Below are positions 7,891-16,796 of a DNA stretch of 64,000 nucleotides, piece by piece. The notes below the pieces were generated by a model. That model ran no database searches, had not been told where the DNA came from, and saw only the letters and a program-made list of their open reading frames with translations. The translations under genes were made by a program, and so were the position numbers. How positions within the stretch are numbered: the first letter of the stretch is position 1; the number at the start of each line of letters is the position of its first letter. The stretch comes from an uncultured Lachnospiraceae bacterium (GTDB taxonomy: Bacteria > Bacillota > Clostridia > Lachnospirales > Lachnospiraceae): NCBI GenBank assembly GCA_944383765.1, contig CALWQT010000012.1:1-64000 (forward strand), given 5' to 3'.

Positions 7891-9174
7891 TTATAATACG
7901 ATAGGCATACCAATCGTCAAAGAAATTACTACCACAGCAATTGCCCACGGAAGAATCTTTTTCAGATATACGATCGTATCATTCTTGGTGAAATCTGCGA
8001 TCCATACAGTAAATGAGTTCGTCGGGTCGCACATAATCTGTACAAAATTCAGAACACGATATCCTAAAAATGCGCCAAGAGGATTCATTCCGGATGCTAC
8101 CAGCAATGCAAATACTCCCAGTCCAAGACCAGCAATATTCATAGGTCCACGGTACAGTACAAACGGTACAGAAATTGTAAAGAATAAAATATAACCAACT
8201 ACTGTACTTGGAATGATCGCTTCAATAAGAGGAGTCAGTACACTGGATACCTGAGGAGTCTGAACTGCCACAAGCAGCATACCAATACCAATGAACAATC
8301 CCAAAGCTCCTGCAACTTCCTGGATTCCTTCTACCATAGCAGAAGATAAAATATGAATCGGATTCTTAGGACGAGCCAGAAGCAACGTAATAACAGCAGA
8401 AATCATAATAGCTGGAATGATATCAATTTTCAGTGCAAAAACCATGATCAGCGGAATCACTGGAGCCAGATAAGCGAGAGCCGGCACCTTCTGTGTTCTG
8501 GAAGAAGTTTCTTCGGAAGGCATAGCCCAGGCAGCACGGCGCTTTCCATTATCTCTCTTGATAAAAAATACAATTGCTGCCAGACAGACAATATACAGAG
8601 GAACAATTCCTATCCATAAATACTCTCTGATCTGTGCTTCTGTCACACCTAACGTCTGCACGATTTGCGGCCAACCGGATACATTCAGGGATGCACCGGA
8701 TACACAGGCAAGAATGGTAATAATTCCGGCATTTACTGTGGAAATTCCCATGGTGATCATAATCGGAATAATGATGTTTCCTACCAGCATAACGCTTCCC
8801 AGAGACATATTAGGGATAAAGATAATGGATGCTGCAATGTAAAATACAATAGCAGAAACTAAGGTATTATCTCCACCAAGTTCCGCAGCCTTTTGAACGA
8901 TAGCTTTGGAAATCCCCAGACGGGTCACAATTTTGGAAAACCATGCACCAAACATAACACCTGCCATGGCCTCCGCCATTTTCGTAGAACCACCCTTTAA
9001 TACGTTTCCAAATATGGTAACCGTCTCAGGGTCGCTGGACATCACCGGCACTCCTGCAATCAAAGCAAACAGAATTGCCATCAGCGGCATGGCTATAATA
9101 GCCGGCATTTTCTTTCTCATCATCAGCACTACGCTGACCAAGAATACTACAATAATTCCTATCACACTTAACAT
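7891..9174 (-). CDS. Multi-pass anion/carboxylate transporter, citrate-transporter-like
   Basis: 427 residues, almost entirely hydrophobic, with about 10-12 membrane segments in two halves joined by a charged cytosolic loop (KRDNGKRRAAWAMPSEETSSRTQK). Gly/Ser-rich re-entrant-like stretches (CVSGASLNVSGWPQ; YRGPMNIAGLGLGVF) fit the ion-transporter superfamily that includes CitMHS and GntP carriers. It starts at an ATG after AGGAGGAAGTAAC and lies between the HEXXH gene and the FAD oxidoreductase with 11-12 bp gaps. It probably imports the compound this operon handles. The exact family and substrate are uncertain. Confidence 0.8.
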   Translation of the reverse strand: MLSVIGIIVVFLVSVVLMMRKKMPAIIAMPLMAILFALIAGVPVMSSDPETVTIFGNVLKGGSTKMAEAMAGVMFGAWFSKIVTRLGISKAIVQKAAELGGDNTLVSAIVFYIAASIIFIPNMSLGSVMLVGNIIIPIMITMGISTVNAGIITILACVSGASLNVSGWPQIVQTLGVTEAQIREYLWIGIVPLYIVCLAAIVFFIKRDNGKRRAAWAMPSEETSSRTQKVPALAYLAPVIPLIMVFALKIDIIPAIMISAVITLLLARPKNPIHILSSAMVEGIQEVAGALGLFIGIGMLLVAVQTPQVSSVLTPLIEAIIPSTVVGYILFFTISVPFVLYRGPMNIAGLGLGVFALLVASGMNPLGAFLGYRVLNFVQIMCDPTNSFTVWIADFTKNDTIVYLKKILPWAIAVVVISLTIGMPIVL

Positions 9175-9185
9175 GTTACTTCCTC

Positions 9186-9788
9186 CTAATTCTTCTTTTC
9201 TCTTTGTCTCTCTATATAAACCATATCATAATAATTGGGCAGAACCTTTAATCCGCACATTTCTTTGGCAAACGCATGGGCTGCAATCTCTGAGGATTGC
9301 TGAATGGATGCCATCCGTGTCCAGCCAAAGAACTTTCCAATCTGTGCTTTGGGAAGTTTCTCAGCCACAGTTTTCCCTTCTTCAAACTCCAGATAATGAA
9401 AAAATTCATGGGCCAGATGTACCTCCAGGCATTTCTCCCGGGAAATCGAAAATCCTTTCGGAAGTGCCATACATGCTTCAGCCATGGACTGAAGGGAATC
9501 TTCATATACTGTGATGGAGCTCTTTTCTTTCGTAAAACAGATCTCACCTCTCAATCTTACCATTTTTGCCATGGACTGGTGAGCTTTCATCACAACCTCT
9601 ATCCCTTTTTCTTCCAGCGCTTCCTGTATTCTTTTTCCTCTCCACTGGCCAGCTGCCTCCCTGCCTTTCTGAAGGGATTCCTTCACATAAAATTCCTTCA
9701 TAGGCTCTGGTATTTTTCTATATAAGCTGTCCTGTTCTAGTTCCCGAAATCCTAATTCCTCATCTGTTATGGGAATGCTGTCTCTCAT
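9186..9788 (-). CDS. Unknown protein with an HEXXH metal-binding motif
   Basis: 200 residues, no signal peptide or membrane segment. LEVHLAHEFFHYLEFEEG places HEFFH at residues 127-131, and about 36 residues later SSEIAAHAFAKEM supplies a possible third ligand (E167), the spacing of a small zinc-peptidase (gluzincin/IrrE-like) core. The N-terminal half is helical and charged (MKEFYVKESLQKGREAAGQW). I do not recognise a named family. It lies between the hydantoinase-like gene (16 bp) and the transporter (11 bp), so it is co-transcribed with them. It could be a protease that matures a partner, or a metal hydrolase acting on the operon's substrate; both are inference. Confidence 0.75.
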   Translation of the reverse strand: MRDSIPITDEELGFRELEQDSLYRKIPEPMKEFYVKESLQKGREAAGQWRGKRIQEALEEKGIEVVMKAHQSMAKMVRLRGEICFTKEKSSITVYEDSLQSMAEACMALPKGFSISREKCLEVHLAHEFFHYLEFEEGKTVAEKLPKAQIGKFFGWTRMASIQQSSEIAAHAFAKEMCGLKVLPNYYDMVYIERQREKKN

Positions 9789-9804
9789 TCCTGAATCCTT
9801 TCTT

Positions 9805-11943
9805 TTAGCTGAAAGCTACCGCCAGAATCGGCTCCGTAGCCTCCAATATACTCAATTCTTCCTCCATAATGGACTTCATCTGCTCGGCTGTCTGCATTCC
9901 GCTCAGATCCAGCATCTTCTCTCTGTAAAACAGAAATACTCTCGGGATGGAAGCGTTAGCATCTGAGAAAAAGGTATTATTATGCAGAAATTCCTCAAAA
10001 TCATCCATTCTGTCTTTATTAAATTTCAGATATTCCACATTTTCATGCTTGAATCTTGCAACGCCTTCCCTGTCCAGAACGGCCACTCGCTGCTGTCTCT
10101 TTTTCATCAGACCCCACAGTTTTTTCGTAACTGTGATTCCTTCATACAGGCTCCATCTTCCTGCCTGGAATCTGCAGGTCACCTGTTCCATCTTTAAAAT
10201 ATCCGATGCCATCTGACCCAGTTCCTGCTCTGTCAGAACATTCTGATTCATTTCTTTTGAGCGGAACTCCGTCGATCCGGTAGCCAGAGCCCTTAAAATT
10301 CCTTTTTCTCCATCAATTTCTATAGACACATCAACGGTTTCTTCCAGCGCTCCCGCCTTTACGATCTTCTCAATTACATCTCTGCGGATTTTTTTCACAT
10401 CTTCCTTCGTAGGATTCTGTACATTTCGTTCGATGGACTCTCTTACCATAGCAAGAGCCACTCCGATGGTAGAAATATAAGGAGCATTCTTCGCAATTCT
10501 CCAGCTCATATCAGAACCGTATTTTTCTGCTAATGCCGGAACCAGTACCGAGGCGCTTCCGCCTCCTCCTACCAGGGTAATCATCTCCGGATCCAGTTCA
10601 TACTCATAGATCAGGTCGTCCACTACTTTTTTCAGTTTTTCCACTGCCAGGTCCATCGCTTTTCTGGCTGCTTCTTCCGCAGACACACCCATGGCATCTC
10701 CCAGCGCCTGCCAGGCAATACGGGCAGTTTCCTTACTTCCCTTCGCATAATCTCCATCGGCAATGTAGCCTAACAGGTTGGCAGCTCCGCACAAAGTAAG
10801 GGAATACGACTTTCCATTCTGATCCACTACCGTCACATAATTTCCCGGATCACCTTCCTTTGGAGAGATAAACTGCAATTTTGCTGTCTCCATACCCGCT
10901 GCATCATCAAAACATTCATAGGCAACTCCGGCAATATGGGCACTTCTAGGTCCTACATCCACCATTTTACTGTCCTGGAACTGCACCATACTTCCACCTG
11001 CCAGTCCTAAAGTCCTGACATCCAGAGACTGAAGATACGTTTTATGTTCCCCTACCTGGGCATATTTGATCATGACCCGGCCATTTTTTATCACGGAAAT
11101 ATCAACACTGGTTCCTCCGGTCTCAAAGAAAATACCATCTGTAATATTTTCATACATAAGAGCTCCGGCCACTCCCGCCGCAAGACCTGACAGCATGGTG
11201 AGAATTGGTCTTTTTCTTACCTCTTCAATGCTCATCACGCCTCCATCGGCTCTCATGATCATCAGCTCTGTAGCAATCTTCGTATCCTTCACTGCTTCTT
11301 CTGTCATGTTGGCTGTCTGCATCATCTTGGGAATCAGGCTTCCATTCACAATCGCTGTCCTGGTCCTCATTTTCAGACCGTACAGTTCTGTGATTTCGTG
11401 ACCGCCTGTATTCATCATTCCCATCTCGCCTGCAATCTTCTGGACACGAAGTTCATCCTGAGGATTGTCCACACTGAAAGCTCCGGAAGCAACGATTACT
11501 TCACAATCATCCTGCTTCAGGGAATCGATGGTATTTCTGATATCTTCATCTGTCATTGCTTTGGTGTCCAGAAAACGCACAGAAGTTTTCAGATATTTTC
11601 CTGGTGACAACTCAATATCCGGTATTGCCGTCTCTTTTTTAGCTGATACAATATCACCGCCCTGAGCCATTCCGATCACGCCTACAGAAGCTACATCCCC
11701 TTCCAGCAAAGCATTGGTAGCCTGAGTCGTTCCATGGGCAATAAATACTACATCAGACGGATCAATCTGATTTTCTTCCAAAATCTTATTGATGATCAGA
11801 ACGATTCCATGAGCTACCCCTTCTTTATGAGTAGTCGGTATCTTTTTCTGAGCAATGATTTCATAGGTTTCATTATCGATCGCCACGGCATCTGTAAACG
11901 TTCCGCCTACATCGATTCCAATTCTAACTTTTCTTCTGGCCAA
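9805..11943 (-). CDS. Hydantoinase/oxoprolinase-family ATPase (HyuA-like)
   Basis: 712 residues. The N-terminus RIGIDVGGTFTDAVAID is the phosphate-1 loop of the hydantoinase A/ASKHA fold. IAHGTTQATNALLEG, FETGGTSVDISVIKNGRVMIKY and LVGGGGSASVLVPALAEKYG are further family blocks. Relatives open hydantoin or 5-oxoproline-type rings using ATP, often with a separate B subunit; none is encoded here. Residues beyond about 560 form a long tail without a motif I can name. Translation probably starts at TTG 11943 after GGGAG. It lies 22 bp after pgmB in the operon. The substrate is unknown. Confidence 0.85.
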   Translation of the reverse strand: MARRKVRIGIDVGGTFTDAVAIDNETYEIIAQKKIPTTHKEGVAHGIVLIINKILEENQIDPSDVVFIAHGTTQATNALLEGDVASVGVIGMAQGGDIVSAKKETAIPDIELSPGKYLKTSVRFLDTKAMTDEDIRNTIDSLKQDDCEVIVASGAFSVDNPQDELRVQKIAGEMGMMNTGGHEITELYGLKMRTRTAIVNGSLIPKMMQTANMTEEAVKDTKIATELMIMRADGGVMSIEEVRKRPILTMLSGLAAGVAGALMYENITDGIFFETGGTSVDISVIKNGRVMIKYAQVGEHKTYLQSLDVRTLGLAGGSMVQFQDSKMVDVGPRSAHIAGVAYECFDDAAGMETAKLQFISPKEGDPGNYVTVVDQNGKSYSLTLCGAANLLGYIADGDYAKGSKETARIAWQALGDAMGVSAEEAARKAMDLAVEKLKKVVDDLIYEYELDPEMITLVGGGGSASVLVPALAEKYGSDMSWRIAKNAPYISTIGVALAMVRESIERNVQNPTKEDVKKIRRDVIEKIVKAGALEETVDVSIEIDGEKGILRALATGSTEFRSKEMNQNVLTEQELGQMASDILKMEQVTCRFQAGRWSLYEGITVTKKLWGLMKKRQQRVAVLDREGVARFKHENVEYLKFNKDRMDDFEEFLHNNTFFSDANASIPRVFLFYREKMLDLSGMQTAEQMKSIMEEELSILEATEPILAVAFS

Positions 11944-11965
11944 TATGATTCAGCTCCCTTCTTTT

Positions 11966-12604
11966 TTATAACACATATGTGATCAGATCTTTGAATCTGC
12001 CTAACTGATAAGTGGCAAGTCCCGGTTCTGCTGCTGCCCCTATCCCTGCGCTGTCCATCCCGGCAGCTTTTGCCGCCTGTACTCCTGATGGGGCATCTTC
12101 AATGACCAGGCATTGTGTTGCCGGTACTCCCAGCCTCTCTCCAGCTTTTATGAACACTTCCGGATCCGGCTTGGAATGAGTAATCTGTGTTCCGTCCACA
12201 ATCTCGTCAAAGTATTTATTCCCGTCCAGCTGTTTCAAGATCAATCCAGCGTTTTTACTGGAAGAACCTACAGCCAGTTTCAATCCTGCCTCTTTCAGCC
12301 TGACCAGAGTTTCTCTCACTTCACTGCTCATATCATCTTCCGTAATCTGTTCCAGCAGTTTCTGATAATAAGCATTCTTGATTGTAATGCACCGCTCTAT
12401 TTCGTCCTCTGAAAATTTTTTTCCATTCTCTGAAAGAATAATTTCAAAACTTTCCCGGCGGCTGACACCTCTTAATTTTGTATTCATTTCCCAGTCAAAA
12501 GAAAGCCCTTCTTCGTCTGCCAGCTGCTTCCATGCCTGGTAATGATACCGGTCTGTGCTGCACAGCACGCCGTCCAGATCAAAAATCAATCCCTGATATT
12601 TCAT
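11966..12604 (-). CDS. pgmB: Beta-phosphoglucomutase (HAD superfamily)
   Basis: 212 residues. Interconverts beta-glucose 1-phosphate and glucose 6-phosphate. FDLDGVLCST carries the nucleophile and acid/base aspartates (DxD), KLAVGSSSKNA the HAD Ser motif, HSKPDPEVF the Lys, and VIEDAPSGVQAAKAAGM the metal-binding ED. KLRGVSRRESFEIIL matches the substrate-cap motif of beta-PGM. It starts 3 bp after the GH65 stop with a strong AAGGAG site. Inverting GH65 phosphorylases release beta-glucose 1-phosphate, so the pair forms a short glucosyl-disaccharide route. Confidence 0.92.
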   Translation of the reverse strand: MKYQGLIFDLDGVLCSTDRYHYQAWKQLADEEGLSFDWEMNTKLRGVSRRESFEIILSENGKKFSEDEIERCITIKNAYYQKLLEQITEDDMSSEVRETLVRLKEAGLKLAVGSSSKNAGLILKQLDGNKYFDEIVDGTQITHSKPDPEVFIKAGERLGVPATQCLVIEDAPSGVQAAKAAGMDSAGIGAAAEPGLATYQLGRFKDLITYVL

Positions 12605-12607
12605 CGG

Positions 12608-14881
12608 TTATCTCCTTTTCAGTTCCAATTGCCCGCATACTTCATAAGGTTCTCCATAGACAAACAAATTCAAAGGTTTATCCGTTTCTGTTTTTATCCT
12701 TACATGATCCGTAACTGTTATCTGAATCTGGCGTCCTTCATACGTTATGGTGAATTCATAGCCTTCCCACTCTTTTGGAAGCACCGGGCTGATATACAGA
12801 CCATTTTCCTTCAGCCTAACGCCGCCCATACCATAAACGATTCCCATATATACGCCACCCATGTTCGCTGTATGGATACCATCTTTGGTATTATGATGGG
12901 TATTGAATAAATCCAGAAATGCAGAATCTCCCATATATTCTACTGCTTTATCCAATTCTCCCAGTTTCGCCGCCACGATTCCGAAAATACACCGGGACAG
13001 AGAAGAATCATGAGTCGTAATCTTTTCATAATAATCAAACGATGCTCTCATTACTTCTTCTGTCTGGCTGTCTTCATAAAGGAAGGAGGCCAGAACCACA
13101 TCAGCCTGTTTGCACACCTGATAACGGTTCAGGAACAAAGGATGATAATGGAGCAGAAGAGGAAAATGGTCTTCCGGCACTTTCTGCAGATCCAGAACCG
13201 GTTTTGTAAAGAATCCTCCATCCTGCGGAATCACCTTGGTTTTATCATCAGACGGGAAAAACATAGCGTCTGCTACTTTGTCAAACTCTTCTATCTCTTT
13301 CTCCGTCACTCCCAGTTTCTCACAAACAACTGCCAGCCTGTCAGAATCTTTCAGCTTCCTGTATAACCTGGCAGTCCATCTCAGACTATACTGTACCGAT
13401 ACATTGGTGTAGTAATTATCATTGACCATACAGGTATATTCGTCTGGACCAGTAACAGCCGTTATATGGAACCTTCCATCTACATAGCCCCCTGCGTCCA
13501 GCCACAGCCTGGAAGTCTCTACCAGCATTTCAAAACCTTTATCCAGCATAAAGTCTTCATCTTTTGTTGCCAGATAGTAAGAAATCAGCGCATAAGTAAT
13601 ATCACTGTTAATGTGATACTGAGCCGAACCAGAGAGGAAATATCCGGAACACTCCTCTCCGGAAATCGTTCTCCACGGATACAGAGCACCCTTCCTGTGT
13701 CCCATAATGGCCGCATGCTTTCTTGCTCCGTCCAGGATACTGTAACGGTATTCCAAAAGGCTTCTGGCAATCTTCGGATTCGTTAACAAGAAAAACGGCA
13801 GAATATAGATTTCTGCATCCCAGAAGTAATGCCCTTCATATCCTTCTCCACTCAGCCCTTTTGCAGCCACACTGGAGTATTCATCTTTCCCTGTAGACTG
13901 AAGCAGCTGATACAGATTATACCGAATTGCCAGATTCATCTTATCATTTCCCATAATCTCCAGATGGGACTTCTGCCAGAAATCATTCAGATAACTTGCC
14001 TGCATATGATACAGATTATCAGCTCCGATACGAAGTATCTTTTCCATCACTTTCTTTCCGCCATCCAGGCAGTTTTCAAATCTCCTGGAATCAGTCAGAA
14101 CCGTATATTTATAAAGCGTAATCGTTTCTCCCGGCTCTATGTTTCCTTCCAGGATTTCCTTTGCCTTTCTCTCTTCCCGGAAAATCCCAAGGCTTACCAG
14201 TTCCTCCGATATATTCTTTACTGCGGAGCAGATTTCCTGCCCTGTCGTTTTCGTTTTCTGCACAATATAGGCAATCCCATTTTCCGCCCTGCACTGTACC
14301 GGCTCCAGATAATCTGCCGCTTCCGCCGATACTCTGGGATCACTGGCATCAAAGAAATTTTTCACATCTCCGCTGTGACTGCTCTCAATCCTCACTTCAC
14401 CCTCATAATTCACGGATGTAAGCTTGTATTCGATCATAAACAGATTCTTTTCCACAAAAGAAGCCATTCTCTTGATTTCCAGCCGTATCTGCTTTCCCTG
14501 GGGAGATGTCCAGTCCACTTCTCTTTTTGTAACCCCGTCAGCCATATTCAGGCTTCTTTTACAGCTGTGAAGCGTTCCCGTTCCTGCTGAATATTCTTCC
14601 TTTCCAAGATACAGTTTGATTCCCTGGGTATCCGCCACATTTAAGATGGTCTGTTTCTTATTTGGCAGACCGTAAAGAGGCTCCGCCTGCTTCATATCCG
14701 CAATATCATATACTCCGTTGATATAAGTTCCTCTGATTGTTTGATATCCTTCCGGATATCCTTCCTCAAAGCAGGCCCTTACTCCCAGATACCCGTTGGC
14801 ATTATGAAAGACTGTTTCGTCTAACAGGCACTCCTCATTCGAAAGAGTCTTGTATTCTTTTTCATAAATCCATTTTTCCAT
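12608..14881 (-). CDS. Glycoside hydrolase family 65 disaccharide phosphorylase
   Basis: 757 residues from ATG 14881 (MEKWIYEKEYKTLSNEE), chosen for the AAGGAAATC site; the frame extends upstream over the promoter. It has the GH65 layout: N-terminal beta-sandwich (ANGYLGVRACFEEGYPEGYQTIRGTYINGVYD), then the alpha/alpha barrel with GYEGHYFWDAEIYILPF and VTGPDEYTCMVNDNYYTN, which holds the general-acid Glu, and KQADVVLASF for phosphate. The family splits maltose, trehalose, kojibiose or nigerose with phosphate; which one cannot be read here. It is the first gene of the six-gene operon and is probably controlled by the adjacent LacI-type protein. Confidence 0.9.
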   Translation of the reverse strand: MEKWIYEKEYKTLSNEECLLDETVFHNANGYLGVRACFEEGYPEGYQTIRGTYINGVYDIADMKQAEPLYGLPNKKQTILNVADTQGIKLYLGKEEYSAGTGTLHSCKRSLNMADGVTKREVDWTSPQGKQIRLEIKRMASFVEKNLFMIEYKLTSVNYEGEVRIESSHSGDVKNFFDASDPRVSAEAADYLEPVQCRAENGIAYIVQKTKTTGQEICSAVKNISEELVSLGIFREERKAKEILEGNIEPGETITLYKYTVLTDSRRFENCLDGGKKVMEKILRIGADNLYHMQASYLNDFWQKSHLEIMGNDKMNLAIRYNLYQLLQSTGKDEYSSVAAKGLSGEGYEGHYFWDAEIYILPFFLLTNPKIARSLLEYRYSILDGARKHAAIMGHRKGALYPWRTISGEECSGYFLSGSAQYHINSDITYALISYYLATKDEDFMLDKGFEMLVETSRLWLDAGGYVDGRFHITAVTGPDEYTCMVNDNYYTNVSVQYSLRWTARLYRKLKDSDRLAVVCEKLGVTEKEIEEFDKVADAMFFPSDDKTKVIPQDGGFFTKPVLDLQKVPEDHFPLLLHYHPLFLNRYQVCKQADVVLASFLYEDSQTEEVMRASFDYYEKITTHDSSLSRCIFGIVAAKLGELDKAVEYMGDSAFLDLFNTHHNTKDGIHTANMGGVYMGIVYGMGGVRLKENGLYISPVLPKEWEGYEFTITYEGRQIQITVTDHVRIKTETDKPLNLFVYGEPYEVCGQLELKRR

Positions 14882-14906
14882 TTTGATTTCCTTCCAAGAC
14901 AAAATA

Positions 14907-14953
14907 AAAATTGCTGTTGCATTTATACTAACAACAGCAATTTTCATCGTCAA
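14907..14953 (-). promoter_or_regulatory. Operon promoter overlapped by a 13-bp inverted repeat (candidate operator)
   Basis: On the minus strand TTGACG (14953-14948) and TAGTAT (14930-14925) are 17 bp apart. A perfect inverted repeat, AAAATTGCTGTTG (14907-14919) and CAACAGCAATTTT (14932-14944), brackets the -10 box: one arm lies in the spacer, the other near +1. This placement suits repression by the upstream LacI-type protein. The 12-bp gap is long for a LacI operator, and as RNA the repeat could form a hairpin followed by T-rich sequence, so attenuation is an alternative. Confidence 0.6.
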
Positions 14954-15072
14954 TTCCTGAGCCTGCTTCCCTGTTCTTTTCTATTTTTTATACAATTTTT
15001 ACAGAACTGCTATTTTTTATTTTTATTAAATATGCGTTCTATATTTCTTTGTTTTACTAAATTAAGTAAATT

Positions 15073-16047
15073 TTACTTATCCTTCAACTTCACAGATTCT
15101 CTCCATACTACACGGGCCAGGATACGAAACGTTTCATAGCTGCGCTGCCCTTCCAGATTATCTACAAGAGCCTGGGCTGCCAGATAGCCCCTCTCATAAT
15201 TAGGAGCTGTTACGGTAGTAAGACCCATTGTCTGAGACTGGGACGTATTATCAAACCCTGTCACAGATATATCTTCCGGAACCCGGATTTCCTTCTCCTG
15301 CAAAGCTTTGATGACCCCTGCCGCCATGGAATCGTTGGCACAGATTACCACTTCCGGCATTTTTTCCCTCAAGGCTATCATTCTTCCCGCAATGTAACCG
15401 CTTTTCTCTCTGTAATCCCCTGTATAATAATCACTTTCCAAAAACTCAATCTGATTTTTCTTTAAAGTGTCCCGAAATGCAATAAAACGTTCCTGGGTGT
15501 CTTCCGTTTTCTCAATCCCGCCTAGAAACGCAAATCTGCGGTAGCCACAGTCAATGATCCTCTGAACCATTTCGCACATGGCCGCGTAGTTATTTACTAC
15601 CACGCATTTCACAAAGGGAAGGTCGATATTCCGGTCCAGGACTACAATAGGATAATTTTCCGCTCCCCTCTGGCGGAGCAGCTGTTCTTTCACGTCTATA
15701 TCCTGTACAATACAGCCGCACGTCCATTCTCTTCTCATCAGGCTTTCACAATTTTCATTTGTAGAAATCAGGATATTATAGCCTTTATCCAATATAAAAT
15801 CCCGGATACCCCGAATGATCTGCAGATAAAACTGTCTGTCCGGTTCACTGAACACAAACAAGATATTCTTATTATCCCGCTGTTCATCGGTACTGTGCTT
15901 GGGTTTATGTACATATCCCAGTTCCCTGCAGATTTGATAAATTTTCTCTCTGGTCTCCTCTCCCACATTCTTCTTTCCGTTCAGCACATTGGAAACAGTA
16001 GATACGGAAACCCCTGCCTGACGTGCAATATCTTTAATTCCTGCCAT
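15073..16047 (-). CDS. LacI/GalR-family transcriptional regulator
   Basis: From ATG 16047 (MAGIKDIARQAGVSVSTVSNVLNGKKNVGEETREKI), the canonical start of the LacI helix-turn-helix and hinge; a GTG five codons upstream at 16062 is possible. The C-terminal two-thirds is a periplasmic-binding-protein-like effector domain (VICANDSMAAGVIKALQEKEIRVPEDISVTGFDNT). About 324 residues, normal length. It sits upstream of, and on the same strand as, the GH65-pgmB operon, so control of that operon by a sugar or sugar phosphate is likely. A 190-bp gap with its own promoter separates the two. Confidence 0.9.
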   Translation of the reverse strand: MAGIKDIARQAGVSVSTVSNVLNGKKNVGEETREKIYQICRELGYVHKPKHSTDEQRDNKNILFVFSEPDRQFYLQIIRGIRDFILDKGYNILISTNENCESLMRREWTCGCIVQDIDVKEQLLRQRGAENYPIVVLDRNIDLPFVKCVVVNNYAAMCEMVQRIIDCGYRRFAFLGGIEKTEDTQERFIAFRDTLKKNQIEFLESDYYTGDYREKSGYIAGRMIALREKMPEVVICANDSMAAGVIKALQEKEIRVPEDISVTGFDNTSQSQTMGLTTVTAPNYERGYLAAQALVDNLEGQRSYETFRILARVVWRESVKLKDK

Positions 16048-16140
16048 AAACTGCTCTGTCACCTGCCTCTCTCGTTACGACTTCCATGGAACCTATCTTA
16101 CCAGATGCAGCTTCCGTTTTCCACTATCTTTTTAAGCACA

Positions 16141-16180
16141 AAATAAGGCCAGTGGTCTATAACAGCCTCCGGCCCTATTT
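16141..16180 (-). terminator. Terminator after the CBS-domain gene
   Basis: AAATAAGGCC (16141-16150) pairs with GGCCCTATTT (16171-16180). On the minus strand it is followed by TTATTTTG, placing it after the CBS gene that ends at 16211. Confidence 0.6.
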
Positions 16181-16210
16181 TACTAATATCCTGTTTCCAC
16201 TTTCTCCCTA

Positions 16211-16660
16211 TTATGCCATCACATATTTTGCCGCTAATTTACTGTTGGAATCCCCTTCTTTACACATCCTGTCATAAAAATATTTGATAATCTCTTTCCT
16301 TCGTATAATACCGATAAAATTCTTCTGATCATCCACTACCGGAATAAAATTCTGAGCCAACGCCCTGTCCAGCATATCCTCCATTTTTGAATCAATCCTT
16401 ACAGGCAGATAATCAGACCGTCTGGGAATCGCTGTCACAGGCAGATGCTCTGCCTCCTGCAGGCTCAGGTTAAACTTATTTTTTATACCCCATAACATAT
16501 CTCCCTCTGTGATCGTGCCTATGTACCTTCCCGTCCGACTGATCATGGGAACGGAAGAATATTTATGATATTCCATCTTCTCCAACGCCTGTCTCAGGCT
16601 TTCATCTTCATAAATAAAAACCACTTCACTTTTCGGTGTTAAAAAAAACAATATATTCAT
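16211..16660 (-). CDS. Two-CBS-domain protein
   Basis: 149 residues with two CBS motifs and nothing else: EDESLRQALEKMEYHKYSSVPMISRTGRYIGTITEGDML, then MEDMLDRALAQNFIPVVDDQKNFIGIIRRKEIIKYF. Such proteins bind adenine nucleotides and act as energy sensors; the partner is not known. It is transcribed alone, between the terminator at 16141-16180 and the spoIIQ-like terminator. Confidence 0.85.
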   Translation of the reverse strand: MNILFFLTPKSEVVFIYEDESLRQALEKMEYHKYSSVPMISRTGRYIGTITEGDMLWGIKNKFNLSLQEAEHLPVTAIPRRSDYLPVRIDSKMEDMLDRALAQNFIPVVDDQKNFIGIIRRKEIIKYFYDRMCKEGDSNSKLAAKYVMA

Positions 16661-16742
16661 CGGAAACCCTCCTGTTTCAATACTGTTTGTAGTATAACAG
16701 TTTTATGTGAAAAGGCTATGAAGAAACTATTATTTTTTTATT

Positions 16743-16784
16743 AAAAGATAAAATCCGGCTGATCAGGACCGGATTTTATCTTTT
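16743..16784 (-). terminator. Strong terminator after the SpoIIQ-like gene
   Basis: A 16-bp perfect stem, AAAAGATAAAATCCGG (16743-16758) and CCGGATTTTATCTTTT (16769-16784), 10-nt loop, 13 bp past the stop. Confidence 0.85.
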
Positions 16785-16796
16785 CCCATATTTTTC

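Noticed and set aside
13829..14590. Long plus-strand frame of about 250 codons
   Set aside because: Antisense to the GH65 gene, whose motifs are unmistakable; the peptide is a low-quality shadow.
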